From contig PAYW01000040.1 in NCBI GenBank assembly GCA_002715425.1, positions 1-26,154 on the forward strand: a stretch of DNA of 26,154 nt, written 5' to 3'. The notes below the pieces were generated by a model. The model did not search any database, had not been told where the DNA came from, and saw nothing but the letters and a program-made list of their open reading frames with translations. Each line of letters starts with the position of its first letter. The stretch's first letter is position 1. The position numbers and the translations under genes were made by a program. Positions 6,970-15,236 of this stretch are shown here, piece after piece. The DNA is from Actinomycetota bacterium (GTDB lineage: Bacteria > Actinomycetota > Acidimicrobiia > Acidimicrobiales > UBA8592).

Positions 6970-9900
6970 CGATATCACTCCCGCCATTCTGTCGTGATTC
7001 ATACTCAAGCATAAAGTCCGTATCTATTCCGAATGCCTGTTGAAGCTGCTCTGCATTCAAATCTCCAATAGAGCTAGATTTCGGCAGAACAAGATTTGCT
7101 ATTTGCCTTTTCCCTGCGACGACCTCTTCAACGCGTTCATCTACAGTCCCAGGACAGATTAGTCTATGGGCGATAACGGTATTTTTCTGTCCAATTCTCC
7201 ACACTCTGTCACGAGCTTGATCTTCAACGGCAGGATTCCACCAACGATCATAAAGAATAACATGGTTGGCTGCAGTCAGATTAAGTCCTGTTCCGCCAGC
7301 TTTCAATGAAAGCACCATTGCTCCAGACCCAGAACCATTTTGAAAAGTCTCGACCATCTTGTCACGAGCCCCACGACCTAGCCCGCCGTGATAGCAGTCA
7401 ATTGGGAGATCGTACTTTTGAGAGAGATGTCTGGCAAGCCGCTCACCCCAAGTTGCGAAGTGGGTGAAGACTAAAAGTCGCTCGTCTGCTGCGAAAACCG
7501 TCTCAACCAGTTCATAAAGACGGTCAAGCTTTCCTGACCTGCCTTCTATAGGGCCACCATCATCGCGGTAATTTAAAGGATGATTACAAATCTGTTTTAA
7601 AGCGGTTATAGCAGCAAGCACAGCTCCTTTTCGCTGAGGAGTACCTGCGTCACTGTTTTCAGTTTCTTCAATCAACGAGTCAATAACAGCCTGATAGAGA
7701 CCAATTTGCTCAGGGGTCATGGCGCAATGGTCTACTTCGTCAATGCGATCAGGTAGCTCAGCGGCAATAATAGGCTCAGCCTTAGTTCTCCTGTAGACCA
7801 TGATTCCATTTAACGCCTTCAAGGCATCTTCATTCCCCGTTTCTCTTTTCTGGTCCGGAGTCAATTGCGCAATGAACTGAGTTCGAGGTCCGAGCAAACC
7901 GGGATTGGCCCAATCGAGAATAGACCATAAGTCTCCAAGCCCATTTTCAATGGGGGTGCCTGTAAGGGCAACACGTGAATGCGCCTCAAGCCGCCGCAAC
8001 TGCTTTGATGTTTCCGCAGCGGGATTTTTGATTGCTTGAGCTTCATCAAGCACAATCTTGGCCCAGTCAAAAGTTTCAAGCTGATCAATGTCTCTAACAG
8101 CGGTCCCATAAGTTGTAATAATAAGGTCATTATTTTCAACAGATTTTTTCAAAGAAGCGCCTTTCGCGCGATTCGGACCATGGTGAACAAGAACCTTCAC
8201 ACCAGGAACAAACTTTTGAGCTTCAGCCTTCCAATTTCCCACAACAGCAGGAGGAGCCACTACAAGACTTGCACTCTTAGTGTCCTCACCAGCAACAGAA
8301 GCAAGTGTTGTCGGAGTCTTACCTAGACCCATATCCAAGGCAAGACACCCTCCTAGCCCAGCAGCTTCTAAGAATTCAAGCCATGCAAGCGCATCAGCTT
8401 GGTAACTGCGTAATTCACCGACGAAATTATCCGGTTTAGTGTTCGGGTCTTCCGGCAATTCCTTCACGCTTCGGAGTAGCTCAACTGCCCAACCACCACC
8501 TGCAAGCGCTATCCCACCCAGAGCAAATCCCTCTAAACCTAAAGCATGTCTAAGCATCTCAGCTCCAGACATTTTTGTCATGTCTGATCGCTCTGCTAAT
8601 GCAGCGGCAGCTTCAGCAAGGTCAACTTTATCTAACTCAACCCACTGACCTTTAGACTCCACGAGCGGCTTCGCTTGAGAAGCTAGATCTCTAATCTGTT
8701 CAGCATCCAGTTCAACATCATCAAATACTGCTGTCCACCGGACATCAGCTATTTGCTGGGCTCCCACGACAGTGTTCTGATTGTCAGATGTAATCCTAAG
8801 AATAGGAGTTGTTTTCCGGTTAGTGAGTTTTGGAACGCGCACATCATAGCCCGCTGCGGTAAGCGTTTCTCCGACGTTGCTCATGAGCTCCCATGCTTCG
8901 CCCTGTGACAAGAGAACCTCACCTCTTCGGCGGCCTCCTGGGCGAAGCAATTCTGGAAATAGTCGTTCTAGCCTTGTTATTTGCTTATTAACCAGTTTAC
9001 GTCGCGCTTCGCTCCCTGTAGTTACCGTAACTTCAATGGGTTCAAGCTCGTCTTTTCCATTTGGAACCAACACTCTGGCGAGCCACGTATCAGAATCATC
9101 GGGCGGGTCAAGCTGAACAACAATTTTTAATTTCGCTAACCCAGTAACGGGAACCGACCATTGTGTCAACCGACGAGCAATGTCTCCGGCATCATCAGTC
9201 GGTGCACGAAAAGCCATTCCATCAAGACGAGAGACAATCATTTCACCAACGTCCTCTTTCGATGAGAGGGTCGGAGGGGTAGGGGGGAGATCTATTTGGC
9301 TAGCAGCCATCCGCACAATCGAATCAGTGAGATCACCAATGACTTTTCCAGTAAATTTATGCCTATCAGTTTCACCCGAAGTCACCATCACCGCTCCAGG
9401 AGCGGACTTGACAAGCTGGGCGTGAAGCTCAGCATCAAGTAGGGCTGGAGCCCACCGGACATGAAAAAGGGCTTCACCTGTTTCGTCATTATGTGTGCCG
9501 CTAACTTCATGGAGGAGAGGGAACATTTTTCCTTCAATAACTAATTTGACGGCGGTCCCTGCTGCAACCCCCATCCATATTGCAGTTGCCCCTAAGTTCG
9601 ACCCTCTTATTCCCCCAAGGGAGACCAGCCATCCAAGCGTTGCTGCGATAGGAGCAGAAACACAAGGAGCTTTTACGTCTCCTGGTAAAGCGATATCATC
9701 ACTTGGAGTCCATTCAATAGCGCTCGCACCATGAGCCGCAAGTCGTTCAAGAATCTGTTCATGGTCTTCTGGTTCTGTTTTATGCCCAGCTGACCATGCA
9801 ATAAGGCGCCCATCGCTCCATGCAAGTTGGAGAACCGGCATGGATAGGTCACTAGTCGATGATTCTCCGTCATGGGAGACGCTTCGTTTTGGAGCGGGGC

Positions 9901-10180
9901 CAAGTAGATCAGTCAGCACACCGTCAATACGGTCAGCCTCGCTATTCAAGTCGTCAAGGACTGTTCGACGCTCAGACCCACGGTAGCTTTTCCGAGCATT
10001 AGTAATGGCCCGGTCTGTTGACTCAAGATATTTAAATAAGCTTTCAACCCAGAGATTCTTATGCTCTTGAAGCAGAGTAAGTTCATCCTGAGTTCCAACC
10101 CCATCCAAATGCTTTTGCGCCAGCAGCGAAATCTCATACGCGGAAATAGGGTTTGATTCTGTATTTATATTTACGGCCAT
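6959..10180 (-). CDS. SNF2-family DNA-dependent ATPase (RapA/HepA-like helicase)
   Basis: A 1073-residue superfamily 2 motor protein. The N-terminal 560 or so residues are poorly conserved to my eye and probably include the SNF2-associated domain common in bacteria, with GGIALAGGGWAVELL just before the motor. Motor motifs occur in order: DMGLGKT (D616-T622, Walker A), DEAQ (712-715, Walker B), LTGTPIEN, LLVFTHFATW, and the motif V/VI block AGGTGLNLTAANHVI then ARDRVWRIGQ (ending at Q998). These proteins move along or remodel protein-DNA or transcription complexes. The AAGGAG sequence on the minus strand directly abuts the ATG with no spacer, which is poor for a Shine-Dalgarno site, so initiation may not depend on it. 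The gene ends inside the start of the small basic protein gene (11-base overlap). Its target complex is unknown. Confidence 0.93.
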   Translation of the reverse strand: MAVNINTESNPISAYEISLLAQKHLDGVGTQDELTLLQEHKNLWVESLFKYLESTDRAITNARKSYRGSERRTVLDDLNSEADRIDGVLTDLLGPAPKRSVSHDGESSTSDLSMPVLQLAWSDGRLIAWSAGHKTEPEDHEQILERLAAHGASAIEWTPSDDIALPGDVKAPCVSAPIAATLGWLVSLGGIRGSNLGATAIWMGVAAGTAVKLVIEGKMFPLLHEVSGTHNDETGEALFHVRWAPALLDAELHAQLVKSAPGAVMVTSGETDRHKFTGKVIGDLTDSIVRMAASQIDLPPTPPTLSSKEDVGEMIVSRLDGMAFRAPTDDAGDIARRLTQWSVPVTGLAKLKIVVQLDPPDDSDTWLARVLVPNGKDELEPIEVTVTTGSEARRKLVNKQITRLERLFPELLRPGGRRRGEVLLSQGEAWELMSNVGETLTAAGYDVRVPKLTNRKTTPILRITSDNQNTVVGAQQIADVRWTAVFDDVELDAEQIRDLASQAKPLVESKGQWVELDKVDLAEAAAALAERSDMTKMSGAEMLRHALGLEGFALGGIALAGGGWAVELLRSVKELPEDPNTKPDNFVGELRSYQADALAWLEFLEAAGLGGCLALDMGLGKTPTTLASVAGEDTKSASLVVAPPAVVGNWKAEAQKFVPGVKVLVHHGPNRAKGASLKKSVENNDLIITTYGTAVRDIDQLETFDWAKIVLDEAQAIKNPAAETSKQLRRLEAHSRVALTGTPIENGLGDLWSILDWANPGLLGPRTQFIAQLTPDQKRETGNEDALKALNGIMVYRRTKAEPIIAAELPDRIDEVDHCAMTPEQIGLYQAVIDSLIEETENSDAGTPQRKGAVLAAITALKQICNHPLNYRDDGGPIEGRSGKLDRLYELVETVFAADERLLVFTHFATWGERLARHLSQKYDLPIDCYHGGLGRGARDKMVETFQNGSGSGAMVLSLKAGGTGLNLTAANHVILYDRWWNPAVEDQARDRVWRIGQKNTVIAHRLICPGTVDERVEEVVAGKRQIANLVLPKSSSIGDLNAEQLQQAFGIDTDFMLEYESRQNGGSDIDER

Positions 10181-10186
10181 CTCCTT
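10181..10186 (-). promoter_or_regulatory. Zero-spacing AAGGAG at the SNF2 start
   Basis: AAGGAG on the minus strand touches the ATG of the SNF2 gene with no spacer. A productive Shine-Dalgarno site usually lies 4-9 bases away. A TTTACT hexamer (10189-10194, minus strand) eight bases before the ATG could instead be a -10 box for a transcript that begins at or near the start codon, though no good -35 box matches it. Confidence 0.3.
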
Positions 10187-10198
10187 AGAGTAAATGGA

Positions 10199-10213
10199 TT
10201 CTTAATTTAAGAA
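10199..10213. repeat. 15-base palindrome TTCTTAATTTAAGAA
   Basis: Two perfect seven-base arms around a central T, about 20 bases upstream of the SNF2 start. Its inner nine bases recur at 10345-10353 near the divergent SDR gene. It could be a dimeric repressor operator, or simply AT-rich promoter DNA. Confidence 0.35.
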
Positions 10214-10409
10214 ACCGCCGAAAACCCAGCGGCTTATTGGCCGAAAGCAAACCAAGCTCGATTGGGTTGCACATCGTCAACAGCCCACACGGGTTTCTTC
10301 CACTGTAAGACATTTTTTCCCAAACGCCACGTATGCGCTAGCTTTTAATTTAAATAAAGTGTTGGAGAAGGCAGATAAGGTACTGATTCACGGCAAGGTT
10401 AGGAAGAAG

Positions 10410-11261
10410 ATGGATCTAGAGGGAAAAGTAGTCGTTATTACCGGCGGTGGTGCAGGTATCGGAGCCGCCATGGCAAGAGCTATGGCAAAGGCTAACGCAA
10501 GACATATTGTTGTGACTGATATTAATTTTGAGAATGCGCAGGCCGTAGCAAGCGAAGTTAACGGCTCCGCGAGGAAGGTCGATGTATCCAAGGAAGAGCA
10601 AATAATCGAGCTTGTAAACGATGTAGAACAACAACATGGCCCCATCGACCTCTTTTGTTCAAATGCTGGTTTCGTAACTAATGCTGGATTAGAGGACACT
10701 AATGAAAGGATCACTCAGATGTGGGAGGTGCATGTCATGGCTCACATTTATGCCGCTAGAGCTGTTCTCCCACAAATGATTGCAAACGGTGGGGGATACT
10801 TACTAAATACAGCCTCAGCAGCTGGCCTTCTAACGCAGATCGGTTCTCTTGCTTACTCGGTTACAAAAGGGGCGGCAATTTCTCTGGCTCAATGGCTAGC
10901 TATCACGCACCATCATCAAGGGATACGGGTTTCAGTACTTTGCCCACAAGCGGTCCGGACGGACATCATCATAAATAGCCCTGACGCAGTGCTCGGAGAA
11001 GAAGCAGAATGGGAAGAAGGGGGAGTTGCAAGTTCCGATGGAATACTTGAACCAGACCTAGTAGCCCTCGAGTGCATATCGGCAATTAAAGATGAAAGGT
11101 TTCTTGTCCTCCCGCACCGTCAAGTTGAAGATTACATAAAATATCGGGCAGAGGATATGGATCGATGGCTTAGCGGCATGCGACGCTTTCAGGAGAAATT
11201 ATATGACGGGGATGATCTGCCAGGGGACATCATGGGGTTAGACCGTTGGACGAGTTTGTGA
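10410..11261 (+). CDS. Short-chain dehydrogenase/reductase (SDR), classical type
   Basis: A 283-residue NAD(P)-dependent oxidoreductase. The cofactor motif TGGGAGIG is at residues 11-18, the NAG motif appears as SNAGF, and the active site has the serine region NTASAAG and YSVTK with Y149 and K153. I start at the ATG at 10410, which has AGGA five bases upstream; an in-frame GTG at 10359 would add 17 residues that lack SDR character. The C-terminal extension, ending near RWLSGMRRFQEKLYDG, is longer than in the smallest SDRs. The stop overlaps the ribosome site of the PhyH gene, eight bases before its ATG, so the two are one operon. It most likely oxidises an alcohol produced by the neighbouring dioxygenases. 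The substrate is unknown. Confidence 0.9.
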   Translation: MDLEGKVVVITGGGAGIGAAMARAMAKANARHIVVTDINFENAQAVASEVNGSARKVDVSKEEQIIELVNDVEQQHGPIDLFCSNAGFVTNAGLEDTNERITQMWEVHVMAHIYAARAVLPQMIANGGGYLLNTASAAGLLTQIGSLAYSVTKGAAISLAQWLAITHHHQGIRVSVLCPQAVRTDIIINSPDAVLGEEAEWEEGGVASSDGILEPDLVALECISAIKDERFLVLPHRQVEDYIKYRAEDMDRWLSGMRRFQEKLYDGDDLPGDIMGLDRWTSL

Positions 11262-11268
11262 GGTTTAG

Positions 11269-12186
11269 ATGAGCGAAAACCAACCAAGTCGAAGATCTTC
11301 TGATCTGCCGGGAACTATAGAGAAATTGACCAAAGATTCAGTATCGCTTATCACTGACGATCATATGGAACAATATGGAAAAGACGGAGTTGTCATGGTC
11401 AAGAATGTCTTGCATCCTGAATGGCTCCTATTGCTCGAAGTTGGATTAGAGCGTGTCCTCAATGAAAGCTCTCAGCTTCTTCACAAGTTCTTCGAGGGTC
11501 AGGAAGGAGAATTTATCGAAACTATCCGGAACTTCGATGTGATTCCAGAAATTCGACGTTTTGTCTATGACTCTCCCATAGCTGACCTTGTCGGAAAGAT
11601 TATCGGCTCCGATAATCTTTGGTTGTATTCGGATGAGTTCTTCGTCAAAGAAGGTGGGAATGCTGAGCGAACTCCGTGGCATCAAGATACGCCATACTGG
11701 CCTATCCAAGGAGAACAGATTGCATCCGCTTGGATATCTCTTGACGCTCTGTCGAAAGCAGAATGCCTTGAATACGTAGCTGCTTCACATAAGGGGACAA
11801 TGTTTGATGGATTTAGCCCTTCTAAAGTTTCAGAAGATCCAACTGCCCCTCATTATGGAGATCAGTTGCCGCCGCTTCCAGACATTGAAGCTAATAGGGG
11901 GGCGTACGATATACGGTCTTGGGAAATATCTCCTGGTGATGTCATATTTGCTCATCCCGGCGTTTTGCACGGAGGTGGCCCTACAGGCCCTGATAGTAAG
12001 AGAAGGGCTATAACTATTCGCCTATATGGCGACGATCTTCGTTATGCGAAGCGGCCACCTACTCGTCCAACTGTCCCGTTAACTCCAGGATTATCTTTGT
12101 CGTTAAATCCAGGGGACCCCTTGCGTTCCCCCTGGTACCCCCGAATACGGCCAATCCCAGCGCATATTCGAGCTGAATGGGAGTGA
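11269..12186 (+). CDS. Phytanoyl-CoA dioxygenase (PhyH) family protein
   Basis: A 305-residue Fe(II)/2-oxoglutarate-dependent oxygenase of the double-stranded beta-helix fold. The iron-binding HxD is H138-Q-D140 in TPWHQDTPYWP, and the distal histidine is most likely H234 in HPGVLHGGGPTG, followed by basic residues (SKRRAITIRLYG) that would bind 2-oxoglutarate. The family includes phytanoyl-CoA 2-hydroxylase and many bacterial hydroxylases of small molecules. A GTGAGG site lies five bases before the ATG. It directly follows the SDR and precedes the SCP2-PhyH fusion, so the two dioxygenases may act on related substrates. No signal peptide or membrane segment. The family is firm; the substrate is not known. 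Confidence 0.92.
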   Translation: MSENQPSRRSSDLPGTIEKLTKDSVSLITDDHMEQYGKDGVVMVKNVLHPEWLLLLEVGLERVLNESSQLLHKFFEGQEGEFIETIRNFDVIPEIRRFVYDSPIADLVGKIIGSDNLWLYSDEFFVKEGGNAERTPWHQDTPYWPIQGEQIASAWISLDALSKAECLEYVAASHKGTMFDGFSPSKVSEDPTAPHYGDQLPPLPDIEANRGAYDIRSWEISPGDVIFAHPGVLHGGGPTGPDSKRRAITIRLYGDDLRYAKRPPTRPTVPLTPGLSLSLNPGDPLRSPWYPRIRPIPAHIRAEWE

Positions 12187-12239
12187 ATTGACCTGCGAAG
12201 ATTCGTCGGTTGAACGTTCCAATTCCCCTTGATAGGCAT

Positions 12240-12269
12240 TTCAAGATACAGAACAGCGTCTACTATACT
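12240..12269 (+). promoter_or_regulatory. Candidate promoter giving a leaderless transcript
   Basis: TATACT at 12264-12269 is a good -10 box, with TTCAAG at 12240-12245 as a weak -35 box across an 18-base spacer. The ATG of the SCP2-PhyH gene begins at 12277, seven bases after the -10 box, so transcription would start at or next to the start codon. No Shine-Dalgarno site is present before this gene. Leaderless mRNAs are common in Actinobacteria. Confidence 0.4.
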
Positions 12270-12276
12270 TCTTCGT

Positions 12277-13452
12277 ATGAAGACCTTGAACACATATTTC
12301 GGTTCGACTGATGTTAAAGACTTTTACTCCGGCAAGATCACTGATCGGGCAGCAGGACGACGTGGAGCTGAAGTAGCAGAACTAGTCGGAGACGGCAGAT
12401 CAATCGGCATCCAGTTAGAAGATGAGCACGGATGGACGTTTAGGGCGCACGAAGGCCAAGTTGTCGTTGAGGAAGGAACAGAGAGTGCCTCTCTCGTTAT
12501 TTCAACGGACGTGGCTGCATGGTCTGATCTCATTACCGAAGCCTGGTCAATTATGGGGCTAGCAATTCAAGGAAGAGTAACTATTGAGAGAGGAAGCTTC
12601 AATCATCTTGCGAAATGGGAACCTGCTTTACAGGGACTATACAATGACCGCCCCATATGGTTCCCTTCCAAAAAAGTAATAGGCGATGGTTATACATTTT
12701 CAATGCAGGACAGATTCACCGACATGAAGAATGTTTTGGATCGTTTGGGCTTCCTTCTTGTTAAGGGAGTCTTTTCGGATGAAGAGATTAAAAACATGAG
12801 AGATGAAGTCGAGGATCGTCGGGTCGCAGCAGACCCAGAAGATAAGCGTTCCTGGTGGGCTACAGATGGTCAAGGGAAAGAGCAATGCTGCCGAGTAACC
12901 TATCTCAATTATGGATCTCAGCTATTTTCTGACCTTCCCTATGACGAAAGGTTGCAGTATCTCGCAAGGTTATCGGCCAGACCCTTAATACCTGCACCGG
13001 ATCATGGTGATGGAATCGCTGCTGTAATAAAAGTGCCAGGAATAACTGAGGGGTTATCAGATCTTCCTTGGCACAGGGATTGTGGAATGGGAGGCCACCC
13101 ACTCCTCTGCCCTGGGCTAAACATGGGCATACAGTTAGATCAAGCATCGGAAGAATCAGGCCAGTTGAAATTCTTGCCCGGTACAAACAACTACGCTGGC
13201 GGAGCAGAGCACGCTGACCGGTCGTCAGCGATAATCCCCATCAACGCTGAACCCGGCGATGTTACAGTCCACTATGGCCACACGTTACATATCGCTCCAC
13301 CGCCTACAGGATCTGGAAGCTATAGGAAAACAGTCTATGTCAGTTTCCATATCCCAGAGTATCTGGAGGTCCTTCCCAAAGGACAAGGCTACAACGATGT
13401 GCTATTCACCCATGGTGACGGCAGAGTGCGATCTCCTCAGGAGCGAATCTAG
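12277..13452 (+). CDS. SCP2 domain fused to a PhyH-type dioxygenase
   Basis: A 391-residue two-domain protein. Residues 1 to about 125 look like a sterol carrier protein 2 (SCP2) domain: a strand-rich half (GWTFRAHEGQVVVEEGTES) followed by WSDLITEAWSIMGLAIQGRV and a closing helix. SCP2 domains bind hydrophobic ligands such as sterols or acyl chains. The rest is an Fe(II)/2-oxoglutarate oxygenase of the PhyH type, with H266-R-D268 in DLPWHRDCGMGGHP, H338 in HTLHIAPPPTG and R350 beyond it. The fusion suggests that the carrier domain delivers a lipid to the oxygenase. I start at the ATG at 12277, where a -10 box precedes it at leaderless distance; an in-frame TTG at 12229 would add 16 residues but lacks a ribosome site. 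Its TAG abuts the stop of the convergent glnS. The substrate is unknown. Confidence 0.82.
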   Translation: MKTLNTYFGSTDVKDFYSGKITDRAAGRRGAEVAELVGDGRSIGIQLEDEHGWTFRAHEGQVVVEEGTESASLVISTDVAAWSDLITEAWSIMGLAIQGRVTIERGSFNHLAKWEPALQGLYNDRPIWFPSKKVIGDGYTFSMQDRFTDMKNVLDRLGFLLVKGVFSDEEIKNMRDEVEDRRVAADPEDKRSWWATDGQGKEQCCRVTYLNYGSQLFSDLPYDERLQYLARLSARPLIPAPDHGDGIAAVIKVPGITEGLSDLPWHRDCGMGGHPLLCPGLNMGIQLDQASEESGQLKFLPGTNNYAGGAEHADRSSAIIPINAEPGDVTVHYGHTLHIAPPPTGSGSYRKTVYVSFHIPEYLEVLPKGQGYNDVLFTHGDGRVRSPQERI

Positions 13453-15150
13453 CTAGGAGTTCTTCCGTCGTTTAACAATATTCGCCCATTCATCTCGAAG
13501 TCCAACAGTTCTATGAAAGAACGAAGGTGTTTCCTCGTCAAGGTGAAAATACCCAAGTCGCTCAAATTGAACGACCGACCCCAGCGGTAAGTCGCTGATG
13601 GAGGGCTCAAGTTTTACACCTTCGAGAACGGACTTGGAATCTAAATTAACATCATCAAGAGCTTCTCCAGTTTCTTCTCCAGGATGCTCAGAACTAAATA
13701 GTCTCTCATATAGAGCTACAGATCCCTCAATAGCGTGCTCTGCTGAAACCCAATGTATTGTCGCTTTAACTTTTCGACCATCGGGTGCCTTGCCACCACT
13801 TGTCTCAGGATCATAGGTGCACAGAATCTCGATGGGATTTCCTTGGTCATCCTTGATGACGTCGGTGCAAGTGATGAAGTATCCGTATCGAAGTCTGACT
13901 TCACGACCAGGGGACAAACGATAATATTTCGGCTCAGGGTTTTCCATGAAGTCATCATGCTCAATAAAAAGCGAACCAGAAAAAGGGACATCTCGGGTGC
14001 CAGCAGAATCGTTTTCTGGGTTGTTGATCGCTGTACGGGTTTCAACTTGACCTTCAGGCCAATTTGTAATAGTTACCAAAAGAGGTTTAAGAACAGCCAT
14101 TTTTCGCTCAGCAGCCTTGTTGAGATCATTACGAACGAAAGATTCGAGTAATTCAATTTCATGAGTGCCATTTGTTCTAGCAACACCAATGTGATCACAG
14201 AATGAACGGATAGCTGTAGCTGGGTAACCTCTTTTCCGAAAGCCGCGTAACGTTGGCATCCGAGGGTCATCCCAACCGTCTACTACCTTTTGTTCAACGA
14301 GATGCTTTAAAAGCCTTTTAGACAATACAGTATGAGTGAAATTCAACCTAGCGAACTCGGTTTGGTATGGGCGGTTGGCTCCATCGATTTCAAGTTGATC
14401 AAGAAACCAGTCATATAGTTCACGATGCGAATCGAATTCAAGAGAACAAAGAGAGTGCGTCACCTTCTCTATGGCATCTGATTGCCCGTGGGCCCAGTCA
14501 TAAGTTGGGTATATGCACCAATCATCACCAGTACGGTAATGATTTTCGTGCCGAATTCTATACATAATCGGATCGCGCATATTCATATTGTCATGGCTCA
14601 TTGAAATCTTTGCGCGGAGAACGCACTCACCGTCAGAGAATTTTCCAGATCGCATTTCTCTGAAGAGATTAAGGTTCTCTTCGACATCCCGCCCCCTATA
14701 TGGGCTATTTACACCCGACTTTTGAAACCCGCCACGTTGCTCAGATATGGTGTCTCCATCTTGACTGTCAACGTAAGCCTTTCCATCCTGAATTAGCTTT
14801 TCAGCCCACATATAGAGCTGATCAAAGTACGAAGAAGTATGGAGCGGCTCCTTTTCGAGAGGTTCACCTAAAAGCCATTCAAGATCTTCAAAAATTCCGT
14901 CAACGAATTCTGTGTTCTCTGTCATCGGATTTGTGTCATCGTACCGAAGGTTAAAGACACCAGAATATTCCCTCGAGATGTTGAAATTCACGCAGATCGC
15001 TTTAGCATGGCCGACATGAAGATAGCCGTTTGGTTCTGGCGGAAATCGAGTTTGTACACGGCTATCAAATCTTCCTGATTCAAGATCAGCGTTTATTAGG
15101 TCATTAATGAAATTAGACTTCTTCGATGCAGTATCATCTTGCGATTTCAT
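13453..15150 (-). CDS. glnS: Glutaminyl-tRNA synthetase
   Basis: A 565-residue class I synthetase that charges tRNA-Gln directly with glutamine. Similarity to the E. coli enzyme runs along the whole length: TRFPPEPNGYLHVGHAKAIC with the HIGH motif as H45-V-G-H48, SPYRGRDVEENL, WCIYPTYDWAHG, the KMSKS-equivalent VLSKR at 275-279, GWDDPRMPTLRGFRKRGYP, and a C-terminal anticodon-binding beta-barrel ending in NRTVGL-type sequence (HRTVGLRDEWA). Full length, no break. No clear Shine-Dalgarno site precedes the ATG; the sequence just upstream is AT-rich (CACTATTAATAT). Most Actinobacteria lack GlnRS and make Gln-tRNA by amidation, so the gene bears on the organism's identity. It is an isolated minus-strand gene whose stop codon abuts that of the SCP2-PhyH gene. 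Confidence 0.97.
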   Translation of the reverse strand: MKSQDDTASKKSNFINDLINADLESGRFDSRVQTRFPPEPNGYLHVGHAKAICVNFNISREYSGVFNLRYDDTNPMTENTEFVDGIFEDLEWLLGEPLEKEPLHTSSYFDQLYMWAEKLIQDGKAYVDSQDGDTISEQRGGFQKSGVNSPYRGRDVEENLNLFREMRSGKFSDGECVLRAKISMSHDNMNMRDPIMYRIRHENHYRTGDDWCIYPTYDWAHGQSDAIEKVTHSLCSLEFDSHRELYDWFLDQLEIDGANRPYQTEFARLNFTHTVLSKRLLKHLVEQKVVDGWDDPRMPTLRGFRKRGYPATAIRSFCDHIGVARTNGTHEIELLESFVRNDLNKAAERKMAVLKPLLVTITNWPEGQVETRTAINNPENDSAGTRDVPFSGSLFIEHDDFMENPEPKYYRLSPGREVRLRYGYFITCTDVIKDDQGNPIEILCTYDPETSGGKAPDGRKVKATIHWVSAEHAIEGSVALYERLFSSEHPGEETGEALDDVNLDSKSVLEGVKLEPSISDLPLGSVVQFERLGYFHLDEETPSFFHRTVGLRDEWANIVKRRKNS

Positions 15151-15236
15151 ATATTAATAGTGTGCCATTTAGAACTCGTGTATGCGCGGGTCTAAGCTGA
15201 GATATCTAGAGAAATGGACGTCAAAAGGGGGCTTTC

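Larger units (their letters stand above)
10181..10409. other. Divergent intergenic region between the SNF2 and SDR genes
   Basis: About 230 non-coding bases separating two divergent genes. The palindrome TTAATTTAA occurs at both ends, at 10202-10210 and 10345-10353, and the first copy extends to a 15-base inverted repeat. The middle contains a short CGGC/GCCG inverted repeat. No open frame with credible features and no RNA gene is visible. A GTG at 10359 opens an in-frame extension of the SDR but lacks a ribosome site. Confidence 0.5.

Noticed and set aside
10359..10409. GTG-initiated N-terminal extension of the SDR.
   Set aside because: No Shine-Dalgarno site before the GTG, whereas the ATG at 10410 has one and the SDR fold starts directly after it.
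13753..14151. Open frame of 132 codons opposite glnS.
   Set aside because: Lies within a conserved GlnRS gene on the other strand and has no protein-like features.
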